The notes below the pieces were generated by a model. The model saw only the letters and a list, made by a program, of their open reading frames with translations. It was not told the origin of the DNA and ran no database searches. The translations under genes were made by a program, and so were the position numbers. Source: Trinickia sp. Y13 (GTDB taxonomy: Bacteria > Pseudomonadota > Gammaproteobacteria > Burkholderiales > Burkholderiaceae). Taken from it: a DNA stretch of 64,000 nt. How positions within the stretch are numbered: position 1 is the stretch's first letter; every line of letters begins with the position of its first letter. Shown one piece after another: positions 17,576-26,724 of this stretch. The stretch spans positions 186,001-250,000 of the forward strand of contig NZ_JAKWFK010000002.1 of the NCBI RefSeq assembly GCF_029522115.1. The letters run 5' to 3'.

Positions 17576-17601
17576 ATTGTCGGGACAATCAACGTGATTG
17601 A
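17576..17601. promoter_or_regulatory. Candidate LysR-type operator between divergent MFS and LysR genes
   Basis: Two overlapping inverted repeats lie in the shared intergenic region: ATTGTCGGGACAAT (17576-17589, 6-bp arms) and AATCA-ACG-TGATT (17587-17599). The second contains a T-N11-A spacing (T17589 to A17601), the signature of LysR-type boxes. The position between divergent starts at 17534 and 17652 is typical for autoregulation plus control of the neighbour. Confidence 0.45.
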
Positions 17602-17651
17602 TAATTGGCTTCGTCGTTGAATCATTTTCAAATTTCTTGGAACAATAGCCA

Positions 17652-18590
17652 ATGGACCGACTTGGCGACATCCGTCTTTTCGTCGAAGCCGCGCGCTTGG
17701 GCGGTATTTCCGCGGCGGGGAGAAAGCTCGGCGTCACGCCGGCCGCGGCCAGCGCACGCTTGGCCAAGCTCGAAGCGTCTCTGTCGACGAGACTATTCGA
17801 GCGCACGACGCGCCAACTACGGTTGACCGACGAGGGCCGGCTCTACCTGCGGCACTGCATGCGCGCGCTGCAGGCGCTCGACGATGCCGACGCCGCGCTG
17901 CAAGCGGGCCGAACCGTGGTGCGCGGCAAGATCCGGATTTCGACGACGTCCGATTTCGGCCGCAACATGCTGATGGGCTGGCTCGACGAATTCAACACGC
18001 TCTACCCCGAAGTCACGTTCGCGCTCACGTTGGCCGATTCGGTCTCCAACCTCTTGCACGACGAGATCGACTTGGCCATCCGCTTCGGTGCGCCGCGCGA
18101 GGACACGTCGTTGATCGCGCGACCGCTCGCCGCGAACCGGCGGGTGCTGGTGGCGTCGCCCGACTATCTGGCGCGCCACGGCGAGCCTGCCTCGCCCGCC
18201 GACCTGGCGCGATTTCATACGATCGTGCTCTCCATCGCATCGGGACCGCTCAACGAATGGCGTTTCGTCCGCGGCGATGAGACCGCCGATTACACCGCGC
18301 CGCTCGAAACCTCCCGCGAGACGAACGACGGCGCCGTGACGCGGATCTGGGCGGTGGATGGCTACGGCATCGCTTTGAAGTCGCTCTGGGACATCGATGC
18401 CGATTTGCGCGCGGGCAGGCTGCGCATCGTGCTGCGCGATTGGCGCTATGCCTGGGATACGCCGCTGCACGCGTTGTTTCACCGCAATCGGTACCGGCCG
18501 CCGCGGGTGCGGGCCTTGCTCGATTTCCTGATCGAACGCTTCGCGCAGGTGGAGCGCGACTGGCCGGAGTTGCCCGGGCTGATGCGCTGA
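17652..18590 (+). CDS. LysR-family transcriptional regulator
   Basis: The product is 312 aa. The N-terminal winged helix-turn-helix (residues 1-60: DIRLFVEAARLGGISAAGRK, LGVTPAAASARLAKLEASL, RLFERTTRQLRLTDEG) is clearly LysR-type, and the rest forms the periplasmic-binding-protein-like effector domain (KIRISTTSDFGRNMLMGWL, DLAIRFGAPREDTSLIARPL). It belongs to the DhcR/YafC-like group with a short linker. The divergent arrangement with the MFS exporter suggests that it senses a compound exported by that pump and regulates the pump gene. The inducer is unknown. Confidence 0.92.
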   Translation: MDRLGDIRLFVEAARLGGISAAGRKLGVTPAAASARLAKLEASLSTRLFERTTRQLRLTDEGRLYLRHCMRALQALDDADAALQAGRTVVRGKIRISTTSDFGRNMLMGWLDEFNTLYPEVTFALTLADSVSNLLHDEIDLAIRFGAPREDTSLIARPLAANRRVLVASPDYLARHGEPASPADLARFHTIVLSIASGPLNEWRFVRGDETADYTAPLETSRETNDGAVTRIWAVDGYGIALKSLWDIDADLRAGRLRIVLRDWRYAWDTPLHALFHRNRYRPPRVRALLDFLIERFAQVERDWPELPGLMR

Positions 18591-18595
18591 CCGGC

Positions 18596-18601
18596 TATAA
18601 T
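18596..18601 (+). promoter_or_regulatory. Possible -10 box for miaB
   Basis: A perfect TATAAT lies 152 bp upstream of the miaB start, just after the LysR gene ends. The best upstream hexamer, TTGCCC at 18570-18575, is 20 bp away, longer than ideal, so the call is weak. Confidence 0.35.
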
Positions 18602-18752
18602 GTTGGGTTATGCGGCCGGTTTGGCGCCTGCTCGGGCCATCCGAGCGACGTCCGGCGCCCGCTCCCCGGCAGCGCCCTATTCGGGGCGGCGTCCTTGCCG
18701 GCCCCGCGATTTACCTACGCCCCCAGGTCAACCACTGCGAACGGCGAGCTTC

Positions 18753-20120
18753 ATGACCAAGAAAGTTTACGTAAAAACCTTCGGCTGCCAGATGAACGAG
18801 TACGACTCCGACAAAATGGTCGACGTGCTCGGCGCCGCTGAAGGACTCGTCAAGACGGATTCCCCCGAAGACGCCGACGTCATCCTCTTCAACACTTGCT
18901 CCGTGCGCGAAAAAGCGCAGGAAAAGGTGTTCTCGGATCTTGGCCGCGTGCGCGAGCTCAAGGAAGCCAAACCCGGTTTGCTGATCGGCGTCGGCGGCTG
19001 CGTAGCGAGCCAGGAAGGCGCGGCGATCGTCGCCCGGGCGCCGTATGTCGATCTCGTGTTCGGCCCGCAGACGTTGCACCGGCTGCCGCAAATGATCGAT
19101 GCGCGCCGCGAGAGCGGGCGCGCGCAGGTCGACATTTCCTTCCCCGAAATCGAGAAGTTCGACCACCTGCCGCCCGCGCGCGTCGACGGCCCGAGCGCGT
19201 TCGTCTCGATCATGGAAGGCTGCAGCAAGTATTGCAGCTACTGCGTCGTCCCCTACACGCGCGGCGACGAAGTCTCTCGTCCGCTCGACGACGTCCTCAC
19301 CGAAATCGCGGGTCTCGCCGATCAGGGCGTGCGCGAAGTCACGCTGCTCGGACAGAACGTGAACGCCTATCGCGGCGCGCTGACCGCCGGTTCGAGCGAC
19401 ATCGCCGATTTCGCCACCCTCATCGAATACGTCGCCGATATCCCTGGCATCGAGCGCATCCGCTATACCACGTCGCATCCGAAGGAGTTCACGCAACGGC
19501 TCATCGACGTCTACGCGAAAGTCGACAAGCTGGTCTCGCATCTGCATCTGCCGGTGCAGCACGGGTCGGATCGGATCCTAATGGCGATGAAGCGCGGCTA
19601 CACGGTGCTCGAATACAAATCGGTCATCCGCCGCCTGCGCGCCATCCGGCCCGATCTGTCGCTGTCGACGGACATCATCGTCGGCTTCCCCGGCGAAACC
19701 CAAAGCGACTTCGACAAAACGATGGCGCTCGTGCACGAGATGAGCTACGACACGAGCTTCTCGTTCATCTACAGCCCGCGCCCCGGCACGCCGGCCGCGA
19801 ACCTGGCCGACGACACCCCGCGCGAAGTCAAACTGGCACGCCTGCAACATTTGCAAGCGACGATCGACGCCAATGTCGTGCGCATCAGCGAAGCGATGGT
19901 CGGCAACGTCGAGCGCATTCTCGTCGAGCGCCCGGCGCGCAAAGATCCGAACGAGCTCGCCGGCCGCACGGCCAACAACCGGGTCGTCAATTTCCCCGCG
20001 CCGGTGGCCTCGCATGCGCGCTTGATCGGCCAGATGATCGACGTGCGCATCACGCGCGCTTATCCGCATTCGCTGCGCGGCGAGTTGGTGCTCGCGGAGC
20101 ACGCGGAACCCATCACCTAA
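18753..20120 (+). CDS. miaB: tRNA-2-methylthio-N6-dimethylallyladenosine synthase MiaB
   Basis: The product is 455 aa from ATG 18753; the frame is open further upstream, but family homology starts at [20 protein letters not shown]. It adds the 2-methylthio group to i6A37 of tRNAs that read codons starting with U. The N-terminal methylthiotransferase domain binds one [4Fe-4S] cluster through C12, C49 and C83. The radical-SAM cluster is bound by C157, C161 and C164 (CSKYCSYC). The C-terminal TRAM domain ends at about residue 448 ([16 protein letters not shown]). It is followed after 16 bp by the PhoH-like gene, the usual miaB-ybeZ-ybeY arrangement. Confidence 0.97.
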   Translation: MTKKVYVKTFGCQMNEYDSDKMVDVLGAAEGLVKTDSPEDADVILFNTCSVREKAQEKVFSDLGRVRELKEAKPGLLIGVGGCVASQEGAAIVARAPYVDLVFGPQTLHRLPQMIDARRESGRAQVDISFPEIEKFDHLPPARVDGPSAFVSIMEGCSKYCSYCVVPYTRGDEVSRPLDDVLTEIAGLADQGVREVTLLGQNVNAYRGALTAGSSDIADFATLIEYVADIPGIERIRYTTSHPKEFTQRLIDVYAKVDKLVSHLHLPVQHGSDRILMAMKRGYTVLEYKSVIRRLRAIRPDLSLSTDIIVGFPGETQSDFDKTMALVHEMSYDTSFSFIYSPRPGTPAANLADDTPREVKLARLQHLQATIDANVVRISEAMVGNVERILVERPARKDPNELAGRTANNRVVNFPAPVASHARLIGQMIDVRITRAYPHSLRGELVLAEHAEPIT

Positions 20121-20136
20121 GGAACGCCCTCTCGCC

Positions 20137-21195
20137 TTGAAGACCGCCCAGTCCCTGGAATTCACCGCCCCGCGCGAAGACAACGCGCGCCTTGCCAACC
20201 TCTGCGGCCCGCTCGACGAAAACTTGCGGCAGATCGAGCAAGCGCTCGACGTCACGCTACAGCGGCGCGGCCATCGCATTTCGATCCGCGGACGCGGTGC
20301 GAAAGTTGCGCTCGGCGCACTCGAGACGTTCTACAACCGCGCGCGCGAACCGCTCTCGGTCGACGACATCCAGCTAGCGCTCGTCGAAACCCGGCACGCG
20401 GGCAACCGCGCAGGCGCGGGTCAAGACGATGGCGGCTCGGGCCGCTACGACCCCGACCATCCGTTCGACGAGCCGGCGGGCCTGGACGACGAAAACGTCG
20501 AAGAGCTCGGTCCCAAGCTTTATACGCGCCGAGCCGACCTGCGCGGCCGCACGCCAGCGCAGCGCGAATATCTGAAGCAAATCGTCTCGCACGACGTCAC
20601 GTTCGGCGTCGGCCCTGCCGGCACGGGCAAGACCTACCTTGCCGTCGCTTGCGCCGTCGATGCGCTCGAACGCGATCAGGTCAAGCGCATCGTGCTCACG
20701 CGCCCGGCCGTGGAAGCCGGCGAGCGTTTGGGGTTCTTGCCCGGCGATCTCGCGCAAAAGGTCGATCCGTATCTTCGCCCGCTCTACGACGCGCTCTACG
20801 ATCTGCTCGGCTTCGACAAAACGGCCAAGATGTTCGAGCGCCAGATGATCGAGATCGCGCCGCTCGCCTATATGCGCGGACGCACGCTGAACCACGCATT
20901 CATCATCTTGGACGAAGCGCAAAATACGACGCCCGAGCAGATGAAGATGTTTCTCACGCGCATCGGTTTCGGCTCGAAGGCGGTCGTGACCGGCGACACG
21001 ACGCAGGTCGACTTGCCGCGCGGCGCGAAAAGCGGTTTGATCGAGGCGCAACAAGTGCTGGCCAACGTGCGCGGCATCGCGCTCACGCGCTTCACGAGCG
21101 CCGACGTCGTGCGTCATCCGCTCGTCGCCCGCATCGTGGAGGCTTACGACCAGCACACGAAAAAAGACGAGCCCACGCCCGCCGATGGGCGATGA
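20137..21195 (+). CDS. ybeZ: PhoH-like ATPase/RNA helicase-related protein YbeZ
   Basis: The product is 352 aa from a TTG start at 20137. It has an N-terminal KH-like RNA-binding region, then a PhoH ATPase core with Walker A GPAGTGKT at 159-166, [25 protein letters not shown] in two adjoining stretches, and Walker B ILDEAQN at about 253-259. YbeZ works with the endoribonuclease YbeY in rRNA maturation and ribosome quality control. A Gly/Asp-rich linker (about 90-110) separates the two domains. It overlaps or abuts ybeY and follows miaB, so the three are probably co-transcribed. Confidence 0.94.
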   Translation: MKTAQSLEFTAPREDNARLANLCGPLDENLRQIEQALDVTLQRRGHRISIRGRGAKVALGALETFYNRAREPLSVDDIQLALVETRHAGNRAGAGQDDGGSGRYDPDHPFDEPAGLDDENVEELGPKLYTRRADLRGRTPAQREYLKQIVSHDVTFGVGPAGTGKTYLAVACAVDALERDQVKRIVLTRPAVEAGERLGFLPGDLAQKVDPYLRPLYDALYDLLGFDKTAKMFERQMIEIAPLAYMRGRTLNHAFIILDEAQNTTPEQMKMFLTRIGFGSKAVVTGDTTQVDLPRGAKSGLIEAQQVLANVRGIALTRFTSADVVRHPLVARIVEAYDQHTKKDEPTPADGR

Positions 21196-21223
21196 AACCC
21201 ATAGCGCGCAGCCAAGCGAACGC

Positions 21224-21706
21224 ATGAACGAGAAGACACGTACGCCGCAATTGAAGCTGACGCTGCAGTTTCCGGCGGCAAAGGCGTTCCCCGGCCATAA
21301 GACAGTGCTCTCGCGCGCGAATGTCGCGCGTTGGATCAAGGCTGCGCTCTTTGCCGACGGCGAACTGACGGTACGCTTGGTCGATGCCGAGGAAGGTCGC
21401 GCGCTCAATCGGGCGTACCGCGGCAAGGACTATTCGACGAACGTTTTGACGTTCGCCTACGCCGAAAGCGAGGACGACCCCGTCTCGGGCGATCTCGTGC
21501 TCTGCTGCCCCGTGATCGAACGCGAGGCTGCCGAACAAGGCAAATCGATCGAAGCGCATTACGCGCATATGATCGTGCACGGCACGCTTCATGCGCAGGG
21601 CTACGACCACGAAACCGACGACGAGGCGCAGGAAATGGAAGCGCTCGAAACCGACATCCTAGGGCGACTCGGCTTTGCCGATCCCTACGGAGACCGTCCC
21701 CGCTAA
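21224..21706 (+). CDS. ybeY: Endoribonuclease YbeY (rRNA maturation factor)
   Basis: The product is 160 aa from ATG 21224, matching the family length of about 155; an earlier in-frame ATG at 21185 would overlap ybeZ by 11 nt and add 13 unconserved residues. The metal-binding motif [11 protein letters not shown] (H-x3-H-x5-H) near residue 131 defines the family, and [13 protein letters not shown] is also conserved. YbeY is a zinc-dependent single-strand endoribonuclease acting in 16S rRNA 3' end maturation. It lies in the miaB-ybeZ-ybeY-corC-lnt gene string, here separated from corC by chaC. Confidence 0.95.
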   Translation: MNEKTRTPQLKLTLQFPAAKAFPGHKTVLSRANVARWIKAALFADGELTVRLVDAEEGRALNRAYRGKDYSTNVLTFAYAESEDDPVSGDLVLCCPVIEREAAEQGKSIEAHYAHMIVHGTLHAQGYDHETDDEAQEMEALETDILGRLGFADPYGDRPR

Positions 21707-21724
21707 ACACACCCCGCGCGCGCG

Positions 21725-22378
21725 ATGTCCGAAACGAGCCCGCCCCTCACGCCTGTTGAGCCTCTTTGCCACGGCTACCCGCCCGCACTCGGCGAGGCGC
21801 GGCTGCTCACGGACGCCGAACTTGCGCATTCGCTGGCCCACACGATGAGGCACTGGGACGGCCGCAGCGACCTATGGCTATTCGGCTATGGCTCGCTGAT
21901 CTGGAACCCCGGCATGCCCGCAGCCGAAACCGTGCGTGCGCGCGTGCGTGGCTACCATCGCGGGCTCTACTTATGGTCGCGCGTGAACCGGGGCACGCCG
22001 GAGCAACCCGGGCTCGTGCTGGCGCTCGATCGCGGCGGCTCATGTACGGGCATGGCCTTCCGGCTTGCTGGCGAAGGCGCCGCACCCCATCTACAGGCGC
22101 TGTGGCAGCGCGAAATGCCGATGGGTTCCTATCGGCCCGCCTGGCTGCCGTGCTGGCTCGCCGACGGACGCCGCATCGAGGCGCTCGCGTTCGTGATGCG
22201 GCGCGACGTGCCGACCTACACGGGCAGATTGTCTGACGAAATCATCAGAACGGTGCTCGGCTGCGCGCAGGGGCGCTACGGCACGACACTCGATTACGTC
22301 TGCCGCACCGTCGCGGCGCTGCGCGAAAGCGGCATGCCCGACCGGGCGCTGGAAGCGTTGCTCGAGCGTTGCTTATAG
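21725..22378 (+). CDS. chaC: ChaC-like glutathione-specific gamma-glutamylcyclotransferase
   Basis: The product is 217 aa. The substrate-binding motif FGYGSLIWNPG is at about residues 53-63, followed by VRGYHRGLYLWSRVNRGTPEQPGLVLALDRGG, read in consecutive blocks, and YLWS and GMAFRL strands; this is the ChaC family of the GGCT fold. The enzyme splits glutathione into 5-oxoproline and Cys-Gly in the cytoplasm. The gene is co-directional with ybeY after 18 bp but interrupts the usual ybeY-corC adjacency. Glutathione use links it loosely to the gamma-glutamyltransferase-like gene at 6443. Confidence 0.93.
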   Translation: MSETSPPLTPVEPLCHGYPPALGEARLLTDAELAHSLAHTMRHWDGRSDLWLFGYGSLIWNPGMPAAETVRARVRGYHRGLYLWSRVNRGTPEQPGLVLALDRGGSCTGMAFRLAGEGAAPHLQALWQREMPMGSYRPAWLPCWLADGRRIEALAFVMRRDVPTYTGRLSDEIIRTVLGCAQGRYGTTLDYVCRTVAALRESGMPDRALEALLERCL

Positions 22379-22421
22379 GGCCACGCGGGCGGCGCGACTG
22401 CTTGTTGCGCGTCGCGAGCCG

Positions 22422-22457
22422 CTTGATACCTTCGATACCTTCGATACCTTCGATACC
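22422..22457. repeat. Four tandem copies of a 9-bp unit
   Basis: The unit TTCGATACC is repeated three times exactly, at 22431-22439, 22440-22448 and 22449-22457, preceded by one variant, CTTGATACC, at 22422-22430. It lies in the gap between chaC and corC, right at the broken end of the DUF4337 remnant. Such a short exact repeat is prone to length change by slippage and could serve as a strain marker; no function is evident. Confidence 0.85.
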
Positions 22458-22467
22458 CTCAAATAGC

Positions 22468-22676
22468 TCAAGAACGCCACCGCGCCGATCCTTCGGTCGA
22501 TCCCCCTTGGTACGAAAACACGGCGCCGATCGTCGCCAGAATGGCCGTCATGACGGCGATACGGCGGGCGAACGCATCGACCGGCGCCCCGCAGGGGGAG
22601 CGGCGTGATGGTGATGGTGACCGGCATGTTCGAGCGCTTCTTCGTGCGGCCAGCGCACTTCAAACGCTTCCGACAT
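22468..22676 (-). pseudogene. Remnant of a DUF4337-family membrane protein gene
   Basis: On the minus strand an ATG at 22676 opens MSEAFEVRWPHEEALEHAGH and a His-rich run, followed by APPAGR. Around 22575-22585 the frame must shift by one to continue as DAFARRIAVMTAILATIGAV and FSYQGGST, the first membrane segment that I recognise from DUF4337 proteins. Homology then stops near 22495. Family members are around 190 aa, so only the first third remains and even that is frameshifted. The broken end abuts the 9-bp tandem repeat. Identification of the family is from memory of its conserved His-rich start and RRIAVMTAILAT helix. Confidence 0.65.
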
Positions 22677-22821
22677 ATTTGTTTCGCGCAAACGAGGTAG
22701 AAAGCGGTGGTAAAGCCAAATTGCACTTCGGCAAGACCGTTTCTGCCATGGTCCCCGCTTTTGCGTGGTGTATCCTTTACTCTCCGCTTACCACGCGTCC
22801 AGCCGCGCCGGACGCATTGCC

Positions 22822-23715
22822 ATGAACGACGCCTATCCCAGTCGACGCCATACCGACAAGCCCAATGAGAAACGCTCGCTGCTCGAGCGTCTAACGGACT
22901 TCATCTCGCCCGAGCCCGATTCGCGGGCCGAACTGCTCGAAATCTTGCAAGACGCGCACGAGCGCAACTTGATCGACGCCGACTCGTTGTCGATGATCGA
23001 GGGCGTATTTCAGGTGTCCGATCTGTGCGCGCGCGACATCATGATCCCGCGCGCGCAGATGGATGCGATCGACATCGAGCGCAGTCCCGAGGAGTTCATC
23101 CCGTTCGTTCTCGAGAAAGCGCACTCGCGTTATCCCGTCTACGAAGGGAACCGCGACAACATCATCGGCGTGCTGCTCGCCAAGGACCTGCTGCGCTACT
23201 ACGCCGAGGAATCGTTCGACGTGCGCGGCATGCTGCGGCCAGCCGTCTTCATTCCGGAAGCCAAGCGGCTAAACGTATTGCTGCACGACTTTCGCATGAA
23301 CCGCAATCACATCGCGCTCGTCGTCGACGAATACGGCGGCGTGGCCGGACTCATTACGATCGAAGACGTGCTCGAGCAGATCGTCGGCGACATTGAAGAC
23401 GAATACGATTTCGACGAGGAAAGCGGCAATATCATCGCTTCGCCCGACGGCCGCTATCGTGTGCGCGCACTCACCGAGATCGAGCAATTCAACGAAGTGT
23501 TCGGCACCGATTTTTCCGACGAGGAAGTCGATACCATAGGCGGCCTGGTGACGCATCACTTCGGCCGCGTACCGCATCGCGGCGAGCGCGTGCGCATCGA
23601 CGATCTCATTTTCGAAATTCTGCGCGGCGACGCGCGCCAGGTGCATGTACTGCTCGTGCGGCGCGATCCGCTGGCCGGACAACGCGAGCGCGACGCGCAA
23701 CACATTCAGACTTGA
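22822..23715 (+). CDS. corC: HlyC/CorC-family CBS-domain protein (CorC/YbeX)
   Basis: The product is 297 aa, soluble, with no DUF21 membrane domain. Two CBS domains (about 70-190, starting at ARDIMIPRAQMDAID and including SRYPVYEGNRDNIIGVLLAKDLL and HIALVVDEYGGVAGLITIEDVLEQIVGDIEDE, read in segments) are followed by a C-terminal CorC_HlyC transporter-associated domain (RYRVRALTEIEQFNEVFG, TIGGLVTHHFGRVPHRGE). CorC/YbeX has been tied to magnesium and cobalt efflux and more recently to ribosome metabolism alongside YbeY and YbeZ. Location upstream of lnt is the conserved arrangement. Confidence 0.94.
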   Translation: MNDAYPSRRHTDKPNEKRSLLERLTDFISPEPDSRAELLEILQDAHERNLIDADSLSMIEGVFQVSDLCARDIMIPRAQMDAIDIERSPEEFIPFVLEKAHSRYPVYEGNRDNIIGVLLAKDLLRYYAEESFDVRGMLRPAVFIPEAKRLNVLLHDFRMNRNHIALVVDEYGGVAGLITIEDVLEQIVGDIEDEYDFDEESGNIIASPDGRYRVRALTEIEQFNEVFGTDFSDEEVDTIGGLVTHHFGRVPHRGERVRIDDLIFEILRGDARQVHVLLVRRDPLAGQRERDAQHIQT

Positions 23716-23875
23716 GCGGAAACGACCGTGCGGCCGGCTCGCGCGCCGGGGAGTTCGTGCGCCCACTGCACGCCCGAACGATGCGCGCCAGCGCCGCACA
23801 AACACCGAGCAAAAGCGCCCGAGCCGGCATTTAGCCGGGCACTGAACTTTCATCGCACTCCCACGCTGCCTATTC

Positions 23876-25507
23876 ATGGCCGAAACGATCACCTCCCGTG
23901 CGCGCGGCGCCGCTTCCACCCGCGCGGCCGCCTCGCCGCTCTCCCGCTGGCACTACGTCGTCGCGCTCGCGCTCGGCGCGCTGAACACGCTCTCTTTCGC
24001 ACCTACGCCGCACGGCGGTTGGCTCGAATTGGCGATTTTCGCCGTGCTCTATGCCTGGCTCCTGAGAACCGGCGGCTGGAAAAGCGCGGCGCTGACGGGA
24101 GGTGCATTCGGCTTCGGCAATCTCGTCACGGGCGTTTGGTGGCTCTACGTCAGCATGCATCATTACGGCGAGATGGCTGCGCCGCTTGCAGGCGCGGCGC
24201 TCATCCTGTTTTCGCTCTATCTGGCGCTGTATCCGGCGCTCTCGGCTGGATTGTGGTCGCTTTGCGCGGGGCATGCTTCGAGTGCTGCTCGCGACGATCG
24301 CCCCTTTTCGCCGAGTTGGTATGGCGCATTCGCCTTCGCGAGCGCATGGGCGCTCGGCGAGTGGCTGCGCGGTACGGTTTTCACGGGCTTTCCCTGGCTC
24401 GCCAGCGGCTATGCGCAGATGGACGGGCCATTCTCGGGGTTTGCGGCGATCGGAGGGGTGTACGCCGTGGGGTGGGTGTTGGCGCTCACTGCGGCGCTAG
24501 TCGTCCAAAGCGCCTACGCCTGCTTGGCGCGATCTCGCTCGCGCAGGGTCGCGCTTCTACCGGTCTGCGTCGCGCTGCTACTCGTCGCGGCCGGCATGCT
24601 GCTTTCCCGCGTGAGCTGGACGCGGCCCAACGACGCCCCGCTGAGGGTGCGTATCCTGCAGGGCAACGTCAAGCAAGAAATGAAATTCGACGAAGCGGGG
24701 GTGCGTGCTGCGCTCGATCTGTACGAGCGGATGATCACGGCGCGCGCGGCCGATTTGATCGTCACGCCCGAGACGGCGATTCCCCTATTGCCGCAGCAGT
24801 TCCCCGAAACGTTCGCGAGGACCCTGCGCACGTTTGCCGACACTACCGGCTCGTCGCTGTTGTTGGGCACCTTCGGCGCAACGGTTACGCCCGAAGGACG
24901 GTTCACCGACGAGACGAACAGCTTTTTCGGTGTGACGCCCAATGCGCGCCAGCTCTATCGGTACGACAAGCACCATCTCGTGCCGTTCGGCGAGTTCGTT
25001 CCGCTCGGCTTTCACTGGTTCGTGCGGTTAATGAACATCCCGCTCGGCGATCTTGCACGCGGCGCGCCGGTGCAAAAAGCGTTCACGGTGCGCAACGAGA
25101 CGATCGACGTCGACATCTGCTACGAGGATATCTTCGGCGAGGAGATCGCGCGTAGATTGCGCGAAGCGGCTACGCCGGCGGGCATACTCGTGAACGCGTC
25201 GAACCTCGCTTGGTTCGGCAATACGATCGCGCTCGATCAGCATTTGCAGATGGCGCGCATGCGCACGCTAGAGACCGGCCGGCCATTAGTGGCGGCGACC
25301 AACACCGGTATGACGGCGGTGATCGATGCCCAAGGACGGGTAACCGCACGCCTGCAGCCGTTCACGACGGGTCAAATCGAAACGCAGGTGCAGGGGATGA
25401 CGGGACGCACGCCGTATATCACCGTCGGCAACGATCTCGTGCTGGCCGCCTCGCTCGTGCTGCTCGCCTTAGGCTTCGTGTTCGGCTCGCGCCGCGCTAG
25501 GCGGTGA
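23876..25507 (+). CDS. lnt: Apolipoprotein N-acyltransferase
   Basis: The product is 543 aa. It attaches the third acyl chain to the N-terminal Cys of lipoproteins on the periplasmic face of the inner membrane, the last step of lipoprotein maturation. Several membrane helices occupy residues 27-240, then the nitrilase-like domain carries the Glu-Lys-Cys triad: E299 in VTPETAIPL, K365 in YDKHHLVPFGEF and C415 in DICYEDIFGEE. A last helix lies near the C-terminus. It starts 160 bp after corC and ends the miaB-ybeZ-ybeY-chaC-corC-lnt run. Confidence 0.96.
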   Translation: MAETITSRARGAASTRAAASPLSRWHYVVALALGALNTLSFAPTPHGGWLELAIFAVLYAWLLRTGGWKSAALTGGAFGFGNLVTGVWWLYVSMHHYGEMAAPLAGAALILFSLYLALYPALSAGLWSLCAGHASSAARDDRPFSPSWYGAFAFASAWALGEWLRGTVFTGFPWLASGYAQMDGPFSGFAAIGGVYAVGWVLALTAALVVQSAYACLARSRSRRVALLPVCVALLLVAAGMLLSRVSWTRPNDAPLRVRILQGNVKQEMKFDEAGVRAALDLYERMITARAADLIVTPETAIPLLPQQFPETFARTLRTFADTTGSSLLLGTFGATVTPEGRFTDETNSFFGVTPNARQLYRYDKHHLVPFGEFVPLGFHWFVRLMNIPLGDLARGAPVQKAFTVRNETIDVDICYEDIFGEEIARRLREAATPAGILVNASNLAWFGNTIALDQHLQMARMRTLETGRPLVAATNTGMTAVIDAQGRVTARLQPFTTGQIETQVQGMTGRTPYITVGNDLVLAASLVLLALGFVFGSRRARR

Positions 25508-25651
25508 CGCGCCGCGTTGAGCCGGGGGCTCCGCTCCGGGCCGCGTTAGCTAGGGCCTCTTCACGCTCACTCCAGGCTTACGAGCCGGCCAGGGCCATGT
25601 GAGCCTCGGCCGCCCTTGGGTCCGCGGCCGCTGGTCGCGGTGGACGGCGGG

Positions 25652-25938
25652 CTAACGAGTTTCCGGAAATGCTTGGCGAGTGTGGACCACTGCCACGATT
25701 TCGACTCTTGTCGAACTCACCTGATAGACCATCACATAGTTGGGATGCACACCACTTCGCGCGTGCCCGGCACCCAGTCGCTTCGCCGAAACAGATAGGG
25801 ATGCTCTGCGAGAGGAATCGTTGCGGCGTCGATCAATTCCCTCAGGCGTCGTGCTGCTGCAGGGTTCTCGCGCGCAATGAAGCCGATGATTTGGACAAGA
25901 TCATTGCGCGCGCCAACGCGCCATTCGATCGGCAACAT
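25652..25938 (-). pseudogene. Frameshifted ParE/RelE-like toxin gene
   Basis: From ATG 25938 the frame reads MLPIEWRVGARNDLVQIIGF, IARENPAAARRLRELIDAAT and EHPYLFRRSDWVPGTREVV, a typical ParE/RelE-fold toxin, but then ends early at 25732. Shifting by one base near 25748-25755 (as if one G were lost from a GTGGTGGTG run) restores VHPNYVMVYQVSSTRVEIVA and VVHTRQAFPETR, ending at 25652, which is exactly the expected C-terminal half including the VxHxRQxFP motif. The truncated product would lack the C-terminal strands and catalytic or binding residues, so the toxin is probably inactive. A sequencing error in the GTG run is the main alternative. Confidence 0.8.
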
Positions 25939-25972
25939 ACGAACTAGCCGCCAGAGCGCTAACGGCAAGCCG

Positions 25973-26170
25973 TCATGACCGTTTGGCGTTGAGCCCGGAC
26001 TCCGCGGCTTCGATGACAGCATCGATTTCCGCCATCACCCGATCGTGCGCAACGCCCCGACGCGAATCGGCCAACGACGCTTGAATTTTCGCGCAGAACC
26101 AGCGGTGATACGCCTCGGCCTCGTCGGTCGTGGCGAATTCCGATTCGATAGGAGACAGCGTCTTTTTCAT
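25973..26170 (-). CDS. PaaA2-like antitoxin (stability determinant family)
   Basis: The product is 65 aa from ATG 26170; a longer open frame to 26251 adds residues with no family similarity. The sequence LSPIESEFATTDEAEAYHRW and AKIQASLADSRRGVAHDRVM with AEIDAVIEAAE follows the pattern of the PaaA2 antitoxin of ParE2-type systems (SPMVSEFET...Y..W...K...SLADPRPAIPHDEVMAEMDALI). It lies directly upstream of the ParE-like toxin on the same strand, 34 bp from the toxin ATG. With the toxin frameshifted, this antitoxin appears orphaned. Confidence 0.8.
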   Translation of the reverse strand: MKKTLSPIESEFATTDEAEAYHRWFCAKIQASLADSRRGVAHDRVMAEIDAVIEAAESGLNAKRS

Positions 26171-26724
26171 GCTCAGTAGCATACACCGGCCGGACCCGCC
26201 TATGGCCCCGGACGTGACGCCCCTGCGTATTGGAATCACGCGTATCTGCATACCTCGATCTCCTTCCGATATTCGTCAACCAAATCGCCGCCAATGAACA
26301 TTCGCCTCTCGCCCATGTGCAACATGCAGCGGAAATACGAAACGTTTGCGACATTCGTACGCGTTGCGCCTACCGGCATCAACAATTCAGACCGATCCGA
26401 TATGCACGCCCGCCACCGAACCTGTCCGCTTCATGTGCCGCCTCCCGAACCGCACGAAGCTAAATCGCTTACCGCAATGCCTCGCGCACCACGTTCGTGG
26501 CAGGCGCCTGGACCGCGCTGACCGCATCGATGCCGCCGCCCCTTCGGGCCTCGCTGCCCGCGACAGCCGCAAGGCAGTCCCAATCCGGTAAAATCTAGCG
26601 TTTTCACCGCGCAGACGGCGGCGATCGCCACAGCCCGCACCCCGGCCGGCCGGACGGGCGCCCGATTCCGCCGTTTTCGGCATCGCAGCGGCGCCCACGC
26701 GCCGCCTGCCTCGAAAGGCAAGAC
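26171..26724. other. Intergenic region between the toxin-antitoxin locus and glyQ
   Basis: About 550 bp without a convincing gene. The left part (26171-26420) is of lower GC than its surroundings and may be residual accessory DNA; on the minus strand it holds only a 29-codon frame that I would not call. The right part is GC-rich and contains a TAAAAT hexamer at 26587-26592 that could be the -10 box of glyQ, about 135 bp upstream of its start. No good -35 box or terminator was seen. Confidence 0.4.

Noticed and set aside
26171-26430. A 29-codon minus-strand frame (MLHMGERRMFIGGDLVDEYR) as a gene
   Set aside because: Too short, with no ribosome-binding site or family similarity. Kept only as part of the intergenic note.
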